Shown here: positions 8,612 to 16,507 of the stretch, in pieces
Layout: each line of letters starts with the position of its first letter
Numbering within the stretch: position 1 is the first letter of the stretch
From: an uncultured bacterium
GTDB taxonomy: Bacteria; Cyanobacteriota; Vampirovibrionia; Gastranaerophilales; Gastranaerophilaceae
Length of the DNA stretch: 64,000 nucleotides
Direction: 5' to 3'
NCBI GenBank assembly: GCA_902776035.1
Contig: CACYOO010000006.1
Coordinates: 1 to 64,000, forward strand
Notes under the pieces: generated by a model
What the model was told of the DNA's origin: nothing
The model's database searches: none
Seen by the model: the letters and a program-made list of their open reading frames with translations, nothing else
Made by a program: the position numbers and the translations under genes

Positions 8612-9718
8612 CTATTCTACACTATCAATAATTCCGCCGCCAAGCACCAAATCATCATTATAAAATACAACTGATTGACCTGTTGCAATTGATTTTTGCA
8701 TATCTTCAAAAACAACACTTACACTACCGTCATTATTAGGATATATTGTTGCTTCTGTAGGTATCTGCGTTGAACGTATTTTAGCAAAACACTTGGTTTC
8801 AGTTTCTAATTTATCAAAAGGTATCCAATTTGTTTTTACGGCTGTCAATTTGTTATGCATTGTCTTATCCTTAAATCCGACAACAACTTCATTAGTTTCA
8901 GAGCGTAACTCTAAGACATACAAAGGTTCTGATGCCGCAATGCCCAGCCCTTTTCTCTGACCTATAGTATAATTCCAAAACCCATTATGTGTTCCTAAAA
9001 TTTTTCCGTCAGTATCAACAATATTTCCGACTTTTTCACTTACCTGCAAAAGTTCGTTATAATCCCCTTCATAAAAATCCTGACTATCGGGTTTTTCTGC
9101 AACTTCAAGGCCATAACTCCTTGCTTTATCTCTAATTTCCTCCTTTGTAAAATTACCTAAAGGTAAGGTTATATTAGAAAGCTGTTCTTGAGTAAGCCGA
9201 TACAAAAAATAAGATTGATCCTTTTTACGGTTTATTCCACATTTTAATAAATATCTGCCATTTTCATTTTGAATTATATTTGCATAATGCCCTGTTGCAA
9301 ATTTATCAAAATCTATTCCGTTTTGCTTTGCAAGATTAGGTAAAACGTTAAATTTAATTAGTGAATTACACCAAATACAAGGGTTTGGTGTTCTTCCTGA
9401 TAAATATTCTTTTTTGAAATTACTTAAAACTATTTCCTCATACTGTTCAGCACAGTCAAAAACGTGAAATTCTATACCTATTTTTTCAGCAATACGTTTT
9501 GCTTGTTCAATATCTTCTTTTTCGTCAGGCCCGAAACAAGCACCGTGCGTTCCTTTTTTTCGAGGTATTTCATTTATCTTTTTTTGTATCTCGGCATAAA
9601 CACCGCCTTTTCCCCATATAGCCATTGTTGCACCAACAACTTCATGTCCCTGCTCTTTTAATAACATTGCCGTAACAGAAGAATCTACTCCGCCTGACAT
9701 TCCTACCAATATTTTCAT
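8612..9718 (-). CDS. mnmA: tRNA 2-thiouridylase MnmA-like, lacking the usual second catalytic Cys
   Basis: MnmA adds sulfur to the wobble uridine of tRNA-Lys, tRNA-Glu and tRNA-Gln. The 368 residues have the PP-loop MSGGVDSS (7-14), the NPCIWCN segment (C114 and C117), the YxIGQRKGL block (NYTIGQRKGLGIA), and the C-terminal beta-barrel with VFYNDDLVLGGGII. Oddly, the conserved segment normally reading KPDSQEICF is KPDSQDFYE here, so the second catalytic Cys is Tyr216. Instead C61 (GACFGP) and the CxxC at 114-117 are available, compatible with an iron-sulfur-dependent thiolation mechanism. Upstream are a TATAAT at about 9747 (minus strand) and the Shine-Dalgarno AAAGGATGAGG. Confidence 0.85.
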   Translation of the reverse strand: MKILVGMSGGVDSSVTAMLLKEQGHEVVGATMAIWGKGGVYAEIQKKINEIPRKKGTHGACFGPDEKEDIEQAKRIAEKIGIEFHVFDCAEQYEEIVLSNFKKEYLSGRTPNPCIWCNSLIKFNVLPNLAKQNGIDFDKFATGHYANIIQNENGRYLLKCGINRKKDQSYFLYRLTQEQLSNITLPLGNFTKEEIRDKARSYGLEVAEKPDSQDFYEGDYNELLQVSEKVGNIVDTDGKILGTHNGFWNYTIGQRKGLGIAASEPLYVLELRSETNEVVVGFKDKTMHNKLTAVKTNWIPFDKLETETKCFAKIRSTQIPTEATIYPNNDGSVSVVFEDMQKSIATGQSVVFYNDDLVLGGGIIDSVE

Positions 9719-10171
9719 AAAAACCTCATCCTTTATATTGCAAATTATAGCATGAAATTATTTATTTTTTATTCTTTTACACTTGCAATCTTTGTATGAA
9801 CACTTTCCGTTTTTTAAGTTTAGAATTCTTCTATACCGTTATGAGCGGAACACCAAGCATGTTGATAAGAACTTTCATTATGTTTATGTATAACATACTT
9901 AAAATTGTTTGATGCATAGCCATATTCTAAGCCCGAACAAAAAGCAATTTGAATTACTTTATAAAAAAAATATTAATAATAAAATCATTTTCTTAGTCTA
10001 ATATGTGTTTGAACTAGAACATATTTGTTCAATTAGGAGTGGATTTACGGACGGAATGAAATTGACAATTCATTTTTTTATAGCTTCACTTTGTTCGTAA
10101 TTTAAAAATAGTACTCAAATATAATCAGTCGGGTAATTAAAGATATGATAAAAAATATGTAGTATAAAACT
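9719..10171. other. Intergenic region with promoter sequences and a transposase relic
   Basis: This 453-base gap lies between divergent mnmA and the histidine kinase gene. It holds the mnmA promoter region, the decayed transposase fragment described separately (9820-9972), and a short inverted repeat around GAACATATTTGTTC (10016-10029). The arm spacing of 6 does not fit the Gram-positive LexA box, which has 4. Nothing else recognisable was seen. Confidence 0.5.
9820..9972 (-). pseudogene. Remnant of a DDE integrase-core (rve) transposase
   Basis: An open frame of 50 codons with no start codon, bounded by stops at 9973-9975 and 9820-9822. The translation contains LEYGYASNNFKYVIHKHNE and then HAWCSAHNGIEEF. 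This follows the ordinary retroviral-integrase-core pattern DNGxEYxSxxFKxxxxKHN ... P..NGxIExF. In that family the final Glu is the third catalytic acid, and it is kept here, while the expected Asp before N-G reads Ser. The rest of the transposase is gone. This is the only insertion-sequence trace I see in the window. The assignment rests on motif resemblance alone. Confidence 0.45.
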
Positions 10172-10882
10172 ATGCAAAATACATTTACCCCAAATATAAA
10201 CGATACCTTTATCGCTATGTTTACTCACGATTTAAAAACCCCGATAAATTCAGGCATATATGCTCTTGAAATGATTTTAAACGATAAATCAAATCCAATA
10301 AACAGCTACCATAGAGAAATACTTAATGATATTCTAAATTCAGAAAAGTATATGAAAAACCTTACGGAAAATATGCTTTGTAAATATAAATCAGATAACG
10401 GACATCTTGATTTAAATAAAGAAAAATGTAATTTCACAAAGCTTGTAAAAAACTGCATATCCGATATGTCATATATTGTTAATGAAAAAAAACAAACATT
10501 AATATTCAATGCACCTGAAGAAGATATTTTTATTAATGCTGATATATTAAATATAAAAAGAGTTATAAATAATTTGATTAGTAACGCAAGTAAATATTCA
10601 AAAACCTCGTCAAAAATATTAGTTACACTTGAAGTAAATAAAAATAATGCTATTTTTCAAGTTCAAGATTTTGGTTATGGTATAGAAATAAATAATTTAA
10701 GTAAAGTATTTGATAAGTATGTACGGCTTGCAAACAAGCAAAAAACATCCGGCACGGGCTTAGGTCTATACGTAGCAAAAGTTATAACGGATGCACACAA
10801 AGGCAGTATAGATATAAAAAGTAAAAAAGATTATGGTACAACAGTTACGATAAAACTACCATTGATGTCTAAAAAACATTAA
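10172..10882 (+). CDS. Soluble sensor histidine kinase lacking an input domain
   Basis: The protein has only the kinase core: a dimerisation/H-box helix (FTHDLKTPINSG, His near 15) and a C-terminal HATPase domain with N-box NLISNASKYSK, G1 VQDFGYGIE, F-box VFDKYVRL and G2 SGTGLGLYVAK. At 236 residues it has no transmembrane segment, PAS or HAMP region, so it must sense in the cytosol or be driven by a partner. No response regulator is adjacent. No clear Shine-Dalgarno precedes the ATG. The 3' end overlaps the convergent obg gene by four bases. Confidence 0.88.
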   Translation: MQNTFTPNINDTFIAMFTHDLKTPINSGIYALEMILNDKSNPINSYHREILNDILNSEKYMKNLTENMLCKYKSDNGHLDLNKEKCNFTKLVKNCISDMSYIVNEKKQTLIFNAPEEDIFINADILNIKRVINNLISNASKYSKTSSKILVTLEVNKNNAIFQVQDFGYGIEINNLSKVFDKYVRLANKQKTSGTGLGLYVAKVITDAHKGSIDIKSKKDYGTTVTIKLPLMSKKH

Positions 10883-12156
10883 TATTCATCATCATAAAAT
10901 TCCATTTCTAGATGACCTATAATAACAGTATCACCATCTTTTATTCCTTTTTTACGCAATTCATCAAAAACTCCCATTCCCTTAAGAATATTTTGAAGCC
11001 GTAATACCTGCTGTCTGTTTTTTTCATCTGTTATATCAACAATACGCTTGATTTTACCGCCATTAACAATATAAGTATCTTTTGAAACCTTAATGACTTC
11101 ATAAGCACTGTCATCATTATCATAAGCACCTGTGTCTTCTTCTACTTCATATATTGATACAGGTTTTTCAATTTCATCAACTTTTTTATCCATAAAAAGT
11201 TTTAATTTATCAATATTTTCATGAGTAACGGCAGAAATTAAAAATATATCATTACTAACAGATTTGAATTGGTTTAATATTTCTTCTTTTTTATTTTCAT
11301 CAATTGCATCAATTTTATTAAGTGCAACTATTTGGTATCTGTTACTTAATTCCTCAGAGTATTTTTTCAGTTCATTATTTATTTTATTGAAATTCTCCAT
11401 AGGATTATCTTGCGTTAAATCCACAATATGAAGGAAAAATCTGCATCTTTCCACATGTCTTAAAAAATCATGTCCCAATCCGGCACCTGTAGAAGCACCT
11501 TCTATTAAGCCAGGAATATCGGCAACAACATAAGAATCACCCTCATTTTTTCTAACAACACCAAGATTAGGAACTAAAGTTGTAAAAGGATAATCGGCAA
11601 TTTTTGGCTTAGCAGCACTAATAACACTAATAAAAGTTGATTTACCTGCATTTGGCATACCCAACAAACCGACATCCGCAATAAGTTTTAATTCTAACAC
11701 CAATTCACGTTCAATTCCCGGCTCTCCCGGTTCACAATATTGCGGAGCTCTCCTTTGCGGAGTACAAAACTTTGAATTACCACGTCCGCCTCTACCACCT
11801 TTTGCTACCAAAACTTTTTGTTCTGCTTGTGTTAAATCTGCTATAATTTTTTCACTCTTAGCTTCTTTAATAACAGTTCCAACAGGTACTTTTATAGTTA
11901 AACTTTCACCATTTTTACCGTACTTGTTTTTAATACCGCCATTTTCTCCACACTGAGCTTTAAACACAGACTTATATTTAAAATCAAGCAAAGTAGACAT
12001 GCTTTCACAAGCTTCAATATAAATATCTCCGCCATTACCACCATCACCACCGGCAGGCCCGCCTTTATCCACAAATTTTTCATGCCGCCAAGCAACAGCT
12101 CCATTACCGCCTCTGCCTGATAATATTCTTATTTTTGCCTTATCTATAAAACCCAT
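10879..12156 (-). CDS. obg: GTPase Obg/CgtA
   Basis: A ribosome-associated GTPase needed for 50S assembly and stress responses. The 425 residues have the three Obg domains. The N-terminal glycine-rich fold (about 1-158) includes GRGGNGAVAWRHEKFVDKGG. The G domain has G1 GMPNAGKST, G3 DIPGL and G4 NKID. The C-terminal OCT domain (about 345-425) ends in FYDDEY. A TATAAT box (minus strand, complement of 12164-12169) ends only 7 bases before the ATG and no Shine-Dalgarno is present, so the mRNA is probably leaderless or nearly so. Confidence 0.96.
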   Translation of the reverse strand: MGFIDKAKIRILSGRGGNGAVAWRHEKFVDKGGPAGGDGGNGGDIYIEACESMSTLLDFKYKSVFKAQCGENGGIKNKYGKNGESLTIKVPVGTVIKEAKSEKIIADLTQAEQKVLVAKGGRGGRGNSKFCTPQRRAPQYCEPGEPGIERELVLELKLIADVGLLGMPNAGKSTFISVISAAKPKIADYPFTTLVPNLGVVRKNEGDSYVVADIPGLIEGASTGAGLGHDFLRHVERCRFFLHIVDLTQDNPMENFNKINNELKKYSEELSNRYQIVALNKIDAIDENKKEEILNQFKSVSNDIFLISAVTHENIDKLKLFMDKKVDEIEKPVSIYEVEEDTGAYDNDDSAYEVIKVSKDTYIVNGGKIKRIVDITDEKNRQQVLRLQNILKGMGVFDELRKKGIKDGDTVIIGHLEMEFYDDEY

Positions 12157-12290
12157 ATTTTATATTATAATACAAATATATTCAAAGTTTATTTAAGTAT
12201 ATTGTATATTTGTAAAAAAATAATTGTATTTTAAGGTATTAAGTATTACAATTATCACAAAAAGAGCAAATATAAAGGGATATAAAACGT

Positions 12291-13616
12291 ATGAAATTAC
12301 ACATGCAAATACTTATTGCAATTGGCTTAGGACTAAAAAGAAATTGGCATATATTTTTCGGTATTATTGCAGGTATTATTGTCGGTGTATTATTGCATGG
12401 GCATCAACACAGTGCATTTTTCGGATTTTTAACTTTTTTTGGACAAGCATTTATACGGCTTATTCAAATGGTTGTTATACCGCTTGTTATATCTGCAATA
12501 ATCATAGGTATTGCAAGTATAGGTAGTGATAACAAACAATTAGGGCGATTTGGCTTAAAAATGATTGTTTACTACAGTATAATAACCGTTGCAGCAGTTA
12601 TAATCGGTATGTCATTAGGACTAATTATAAAACCGGGTGTAGGAGCGGCTCAATACATTGATACACAAACAGCAACAGAAATTCAACAGCAAGTTGCAGC
12701 AACAATAGATAACCAAAAAGAAAACATGGTTAACATGTTGTTGGACTTTATTCCTAAAAATCCTCTCTCTTCACTTGCAACAGGAGATATGGTTCCTATT
12801 TTAATATTTGCACTTGTATTTGCAATAGCACTTGCAAGAGTAGGAGAAGTTAACAGACCTGTTATAGCATTCTTTGAATCTATTTTTGCCGCAACAATGA
12901 AAGTTACGGATTGGATAATGTATTTGGCTGTACCCGGAGTATTTGCTCTTACGGCTACGTCTATAGCAAGTTTTGGTATAGATGTATTTTCAACAATTTC
13001 AAAGTACTTATTTGCTGTATGTCTGGGACTTGCCATTCAATTATTTGTGGTATACCCAATATTCTTAAAAATATTTACAAAAGTTCCTGTATTAATGCTG
13101 TATGCATCAATAACAGAGGCAATGATGGTTGCATTTGGAACTGCGAGTTCTTCTGCTACATTACCTTTAACTATTGCATGTTGTGAAAAACGAGGAATAT
13201 CTCATAAAATTTCAAGCTTTGTACTTCCTTTAGGTGCTACTCTGAATATGGATGGTACAGCTATTGTACAAGCTATTGCAGTTTTGTTTCTTGCTCAGGC
13301 ATACGGTGCAACACTTACACCTTTAATGCTTTTACAAATAGGTATTATGACAATAGTTGCATCAAGCACTTGTGCCGGTATACCGGGAACAGGGCTTATA
13401 ACAATTGTTTTGGTTTTGAATGGTATGGGCTTAACTCCTGAACAGTTAATTTCCGGATTTGCACTATTATTCGCTATTGATAGAATTGCCGATATGTTCC
13501 GTTCAATGATTAATATAACATCCGACGTTGTTGTTGCCGCTGCAATTGCAGATAATGAAAACGAAATAAATTATGAGTTACTAAATAATCCGGATGCGTA
13601 CAATGATGTCATCTAA
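12291..13616 (+). CDS. Dicarboxylate/amino acid:cation symporter (DAACS family)
   Basis: An inner-membrane sodium- or proton-coupled transporter of the GltP/GltPh/DctA fold, importing glutamate, aspartate or C4-dicarboxylates. The 441 residues show the family hallmarks: about eight transmembrane helices, the serine-rich hairpin GTASSSATLPLTIACCE (HP1), LGATLNMDGTAI (the NMDGT unwound helix of TM7) and the second hairpin around SSTCAGIPGTG (HP2). The NxxD-type region of TM8 reads IDRIADMFRSMINITSD. The substrate cannot be fixed from sequence. A Shine-Dalgarno-like AAAGGG lies upstream. The end overlaps the yraN gene. Confidence 0.93.
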   Translation: MKLHMQILIAIGLGLKRNWHIFFGIIAGIIVGVLLHGHQHSAFFGFLTFFGQAFIRLIQMVVIPLVISAIIIGIASIGSDNKQLGRFGLKMIVYYSIITVAAVIIGMSLGLIIKPGVGAAQYIDTQTATEIQQQVAATIDNQKENMVNMLLDFIPKNPLSSLATGDMVPILIFALVFAIALARVGEVNRPVIAFFESIFAATMKVTDWIMYLAVPGVFALTATSIASFGIDVFSTISKYLFAVCLGLAIQLFVVYPIFLKIFTKVPVLMLYASITEAMMVAFGTASSSATLPLTIACCEKRGISHKISSFVLPLGATLNMDGTAIVQAIAVLFLAQAYGATLTPLMLLQIGIMTIVASSTCAGIPGTGLITIVLVLNGMGLTPEQLISGFALLFAIDRIADMFRSMINITSDVVVAAAIADNENEINYELLNNPDAYNDVI

Positions 13617-13962
13617 CCGTAAAATCGGTCAATATGGTGAAGATTTAGCTTGTAAATTTTTAACAGACAACGGATACAAAGTTATAGAAAGAAATGTTCA
13701 TTTCTCAAAATTTTGTGAAATTGACATTATTGCAAAATACAAAAATGAATTAGTTTTTGTAGAAGTTAAAACCAGAAAAAATGATAAAAGCGGTTCACCT
13801 TTTGAGGCGATTACATATACAAAATATAAACATTTAAAACAGGGCATATTTATGTTTTTAAGCAATTATAAAGAAAAATATGCCAATTTTAGAATAGATG
13901 TCATAGGAATTGTTCTTGAACCGGAAACAAAAATAGAACATTTGAAAAATATTTCATTATAA
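13594..13962 (+). CDS. YraN/UPF0102 family endonuclease-like protein
   Basis: A small protein of the restriction-endonuclease-like fold, often encoded near rnhB; its role is unclear. The core motifs are intact: IGQYGEDLACKFLTDNGYKVIERN, then EIDIIAKYKNELVFVEVKTRK, giving the E-x-D ... E-V-K acid/lysine set of PD-(D/E)XK nucleases. At 122 residues the length is typical. Three ATGs (13594, 13603, 13606) could start it. The conserved part begins after the last, so 13606 is quite possible. It overlaps the symporter end by 11-23 bases, implying coupling. Confidence 0.9.
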   Translation: MRTMMSSNRKIGQYGEDLACKFLTDNGYKVIERNVHFSKFCEIDIIAKYKNELVFVEVKTRKNDKSGSPFEAITYTKYKHLKQGIFMFLSNYKEKYANFRIDVIGIVLEPETKIEHLKNISL

Positions 13963-13985
13963 AATAATTTACAGGTTAAAATTTA

Positions 13986-14014
13986 TTGACATAGTAGTAA
14001 AGCGGTACTATTAT
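13986..14014 (+). promoter_or_regulatory. Sigma-70-type promoter with an internal palindrome, upstream of the TSCPD gene
   Basis: A consensus -35 (TTGACA 13986-13991), a 17-base spacer and a -10 (TATTAT 14009-14014). The spacer region holds the inverted repeat ATAGTA-N9-TACTAT (13990-14010), which overlaps both boxes and could be a repressor operator. A Shine-Dalgarno (AAGGGGGA) follows before the ATG at 14039. Confidence 0.8.
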
Positions 14015-14038
14015 ATTAAAAAGACAAGGGGGATAATT

Positions 14039-14320
14039 ATGGATAATGTAAAAGTTATTGATTATGAAACATCAGGAACTTGCTGCGGATTAATGAGAGT
14101 TGCTATAGATATAAATAACACAATACAAGATGTAGAATTTTTAGGTGGATGCAACGGAAATTTAAAGGGAATAAAAGCGCTAGTAAAAGGTATGAATATT
14201 AATGATGTAATAGATAAACTTAAAGGAATACAGTGCGGCAACAAAACAACAAGCTGTCCTGATCAACTTGCACAATGCCTTTTAAACTACAAAGAAAAAA
14301 TGCAAAAAACTACAGTATAA
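14039..14320 (+). CDS. TSCPD domain protein (TIGR03905 family)
   Basis: A 93-residue protein of the small stand-alone TSCPD family, named for the C-terminal motif, here TTSCPDQLAQCL (residues 72-83). Cys pairs GTCCG (about 13-17), GGCNGN and QCGN, plus the SCPD Cys, suggest metal binding. The same domain occurs at the C-terminus of class II ribonucleotide reductases, but the stand-alone proteins have no established role. It has its own strong promoter with a possible operator (13986-14014), so it is a single-gene regulated unit. Confidence 0.88.
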   Translation: MDNVKVIDYETSGTCCGLMRVAIDINNTIQDVEFLGGCNGNLKGIKALVKGMNINDVIDKLKGIQCGNKTTSCPDQLAQCLLNYKEKMQKTTV

Positions 14321-14381
14321 TAAAGCCGTTATTCCTGTAAATATTTACAAATAACTGTATTTATGGTTTATTAAAAGTACA

Positions 14382-15167
14382 ATGAAAAGATATTTATTAT
14401 TAGCATTCATATTAATATCCGTAAGTATCATATTTTCTGCTTGCGGTAAAAAACAAAATCCAATGGATTTATATGATGCAATAAAAGAACGAGGCAAAGT
14501 AGTTGTCGGTCTTGAAAGTGATATAAAACCATTCAGCTATATAGACGAAAATGGTAAACCTGCAGGTTTTGAAGTTGATATCGCAAAATGTATTGCTGAA
14601 ACATTGCTTGGAGATAAAGATGCCGTTGAATTTATCCAAGTTGAGCCGTCAAACAGGATTTCTCTTTTAAATTCCGGCATGGCAGATATGGTAATTGCAA
14701 CAATAACTATAAATCCGAAAAGAATGGCTATGGTTGATTTTTCCGAACCATATTACTATGCAGGGCAGACCGTTATGGTTAAAAAATCAAGCGATATTAA
14801 ATCTTTATCAGATTTAAAGAATAAAAAAATCGGTACAATATTTGGTACAACAGCTATTAATGGAATAAGAGCGGTTGCACCGACATCACTTATTTCCGGA
14901 TATAAAACCTATGAAGATGCATTAAAAGCTATTAAAAACAATCAGATTGATGCAATAGCACTTGATGATACAATACTTTTAAGTTTTGTATTACAGGATA
15001 GTACATTTAGAATGCTAACCCAAAAATACACACAAGAACCTTACGGCATAGCTTTTAGAAAAGGAATTGAAAGCGCAAGAGTTTTAAATGCGGTAAATGT
15101 GATGTTGGATAACATGGCTAATGACGGTGATTTAAACAGCTTAAAACAAAAATGGATAAAAGATTAA
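14382..15167 (+). CDS. Amino acid-type ABC transporter substrate-binding lipoprotein (SBP family 3)
   Basis: A secreted lipoprotein that captures polar amino acids or similar small ligands. The 261 residues begin with a signal peptide ending in a lipobox with Cys at 21 (FSAC). The SBP_bac_3 fold follows: RGKVVVGLESDIKPFSYIDENGKPAGFEVDIAK, then MVIATITINPKRMAMVDFSEPYYYAGQ, and ALKAIKNNQIDAIALDD. No permease or ATPase gene is adjacent, so it must work with a transporter encoded elsewhere. Its end overlaps an upstream in-frame ATG of the M16 gene, but the real peptidase start lies 11 bases after its stop. Confidence 0.92.
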   Translation: MKRYLLLAFILISVSIIFSACGKKQNPMDLYDAIKERGKVVVGLESDIKPFSYIDENGKPAGFEVDIAKCIAETLLGDKDAVEFIQVEPSNRISLLNSGMADMVIATITINPKRMAMVDFSEPYYYAGQTVMVKKSSDIKSLSDLKNKKIGTIFGTTAINGIRAVAPTSLISGYKTYEDALKAIKNNQIDAIALDDTILLSFVLQDSTFRMLTQKYTQEPYGIAFRKGIESARVLNAVNVMLDNMANDGDLNSLKQKWIKD

Positions 15168-15178
15168 AGGAAAATATT

Positions 15179-16507
15179 ATGAAAAAAACATTAGTAAAAT
15201 ACCCATATCTTACAAAAGATGTTGAAATTTATGAAAGAGAAAACGGACATAAAATCGTTTTTGCACATAAAGAAGGTGATATGGTAAATATAAGTTCGTG
15301 GGTAAGAACCGGTTCAATAAATGAAAACGAAAAAAATAACGGAGTATCACACTTTTTAGAACACTTAATGTTTAAAGGCACTCACAAACATAAAGCCGGC
15401 TATTTTGACAGAACCCTAGAGGCAAAAGGAGCGATAGTTAATGCTGCCACTTGGAAAGATTATACTTTCTATTATGTAACACTACCTAAAGGAGAGGGCT
15501 GCAAAGATTTTTATGAGGCATTAGAATTGCATGCTGATATGATGCTTGATCCTGTTTTACCGGAAGATGAAATAGGAAAAGAATTTGATTTAAATGACAA
15601 TACAGTTACGGATAAACGAGAAAGACATGTTGTTATTGAAGAAATAAGAATGTGTAAAGACAGACCTTGGACAAAAGTATACAACCAAGCTAATTTCAAT
15701 ATGTATACAAAACATCCTTATAAACGAGATGTAATAGGTACACCTGAAATTATTTCTCAAATCAGCCAGGCAGAAATAATGAACTATTACAAAACTCATT
15801 ACACTCCTAATAATGTTACAACTATTGTTGTAGGTGATTTTAATCATGAAGAAGTGTTAGATAAAATATGTAAAGAATTTGATTGGAAAGGCAGAGAAAA
15901 CTTTGAAAACCCTGTATTTGAAATAGATAAACCTACAGATAAAACTCTATACTTTGAATCTACAGCAAATGTTAATACCGGATTTTTAATGTTTGGATAT
16001 TTAACTTGTCCTGCAAATAATATAAAAGAATCTATTATAATGGATATAGTAAATATGATGCTTGGAGAAGGTACAAGTTCAAGATTTTATCAAAATCTGA
16101 TTGAAAAAGCAAAAGAGCCGGTATTTAATATGGCAGAATGTGATTATTACCAATTTAGAGATGGAAATACGTTCTTTGCAGAAGCTAATTTTAGACCGGA
16201 GAAAAAAGAACAGGCAATAGAACTTTTAAAACAAGAGATTGAAAAAATAAAAACAACTGTTAGTGAAGATGAATTTAAAAAAGCTGTAAAGAAAACAAAA
16301 GCAGAATTTGCATTCAAAGCCGAAACAGTATCAGAAATCAGTGATACGATAGGTAATTATATGACTGTATGCAACAATTTAACTCTTGTAGAAAACTATC
16401 TTGACATTTTGAGTAAAATAACAATAGAAGATGTACAAGAAACGGCTAAAAAGTACTTGAATATAAATAATGCGGTTATATCAGTATTAATGCCTGAAAA
16501 ACAGTAA
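15179..16507 (+). CDS. M16 family zinc metallopeptidase
   Basis: A pitrilysin/processing-peptidase-type protease. The inverted zinc motif HxxEH is present (HFLEH) with the third ligand Glu about 75 residues on in HVVIEEIRM, so this copy should be active. The C-terminal inactive-type domain follows (VNTGFLMFGYL ... MLGEGTSSRFYQNLIEKA), 442 residues in total and the usual length for single-chain bacterial members. An ATG at 15152 opens the same frame, but the Shine-Dalgarno AAAGGA sits 8 bases before 15179, which is preferred. The substrate is unknown. It converges on the HNH gene, with no intergenic base between the stops. Confidence 0.92.
   Translation: MKKTLVKYPYLTKDVEIYERENGHKIVFAHKEGDMVNISSWVRTGSINENEKNNGVSHFLEHLMFKGTHKHKAGYFDRTLEAKGAIVNAATWKDYTFYYVTLPKGEGCKDFYEALELHADMMLDPVLPEDEIGKEFDLNDNTVTDKRERHVVIEEIRMCKDRPWTKVYNQANFNMYTKHPYKRDVIGTPEIISQISQAEIMNYYKTHYTPNNVTTIVVGDFNHEEVLDKICKEFDWKGRENFENPVFEIDKPTDKTLYFESTANVNTGFLMFGYLTCPANNIKESIIMDIVNMMLGEGTSSRFYQNLIEKAKEPVFNMAECDYYQFRDGNTFFAEANFRPEKKEQAIELLKQEIEKIKTTVSEDEFKKAVKKTKAEFAFKAETVSEISDTIGNYMTVCNNLTLVENYLDILSKITIEDVQETAKKYLNINNAVISVLMPEKQ

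Noticed and set aside
10005-10035. SOS/LexA box around GAACATATTTGTTC
   Set aside because: The arms are 6 bases apart rather than the 4 of the Gram-positive box, and it does not match the cyanobacterial AGTAC-type box.
12683-13186. Overlapping ORFs on both strands inside the symporter gene
   Set aside because: Shadow frames of a clear transporter gene; no independent RBS or family motif.
15152-15178. Longer N-terminus for the M16 peptidase starting at 15152
   Set aside because: It overlaps the preceding gene's end, and the Shine-Dalgarno AAAGGA is correctly placed for ATG 15179.
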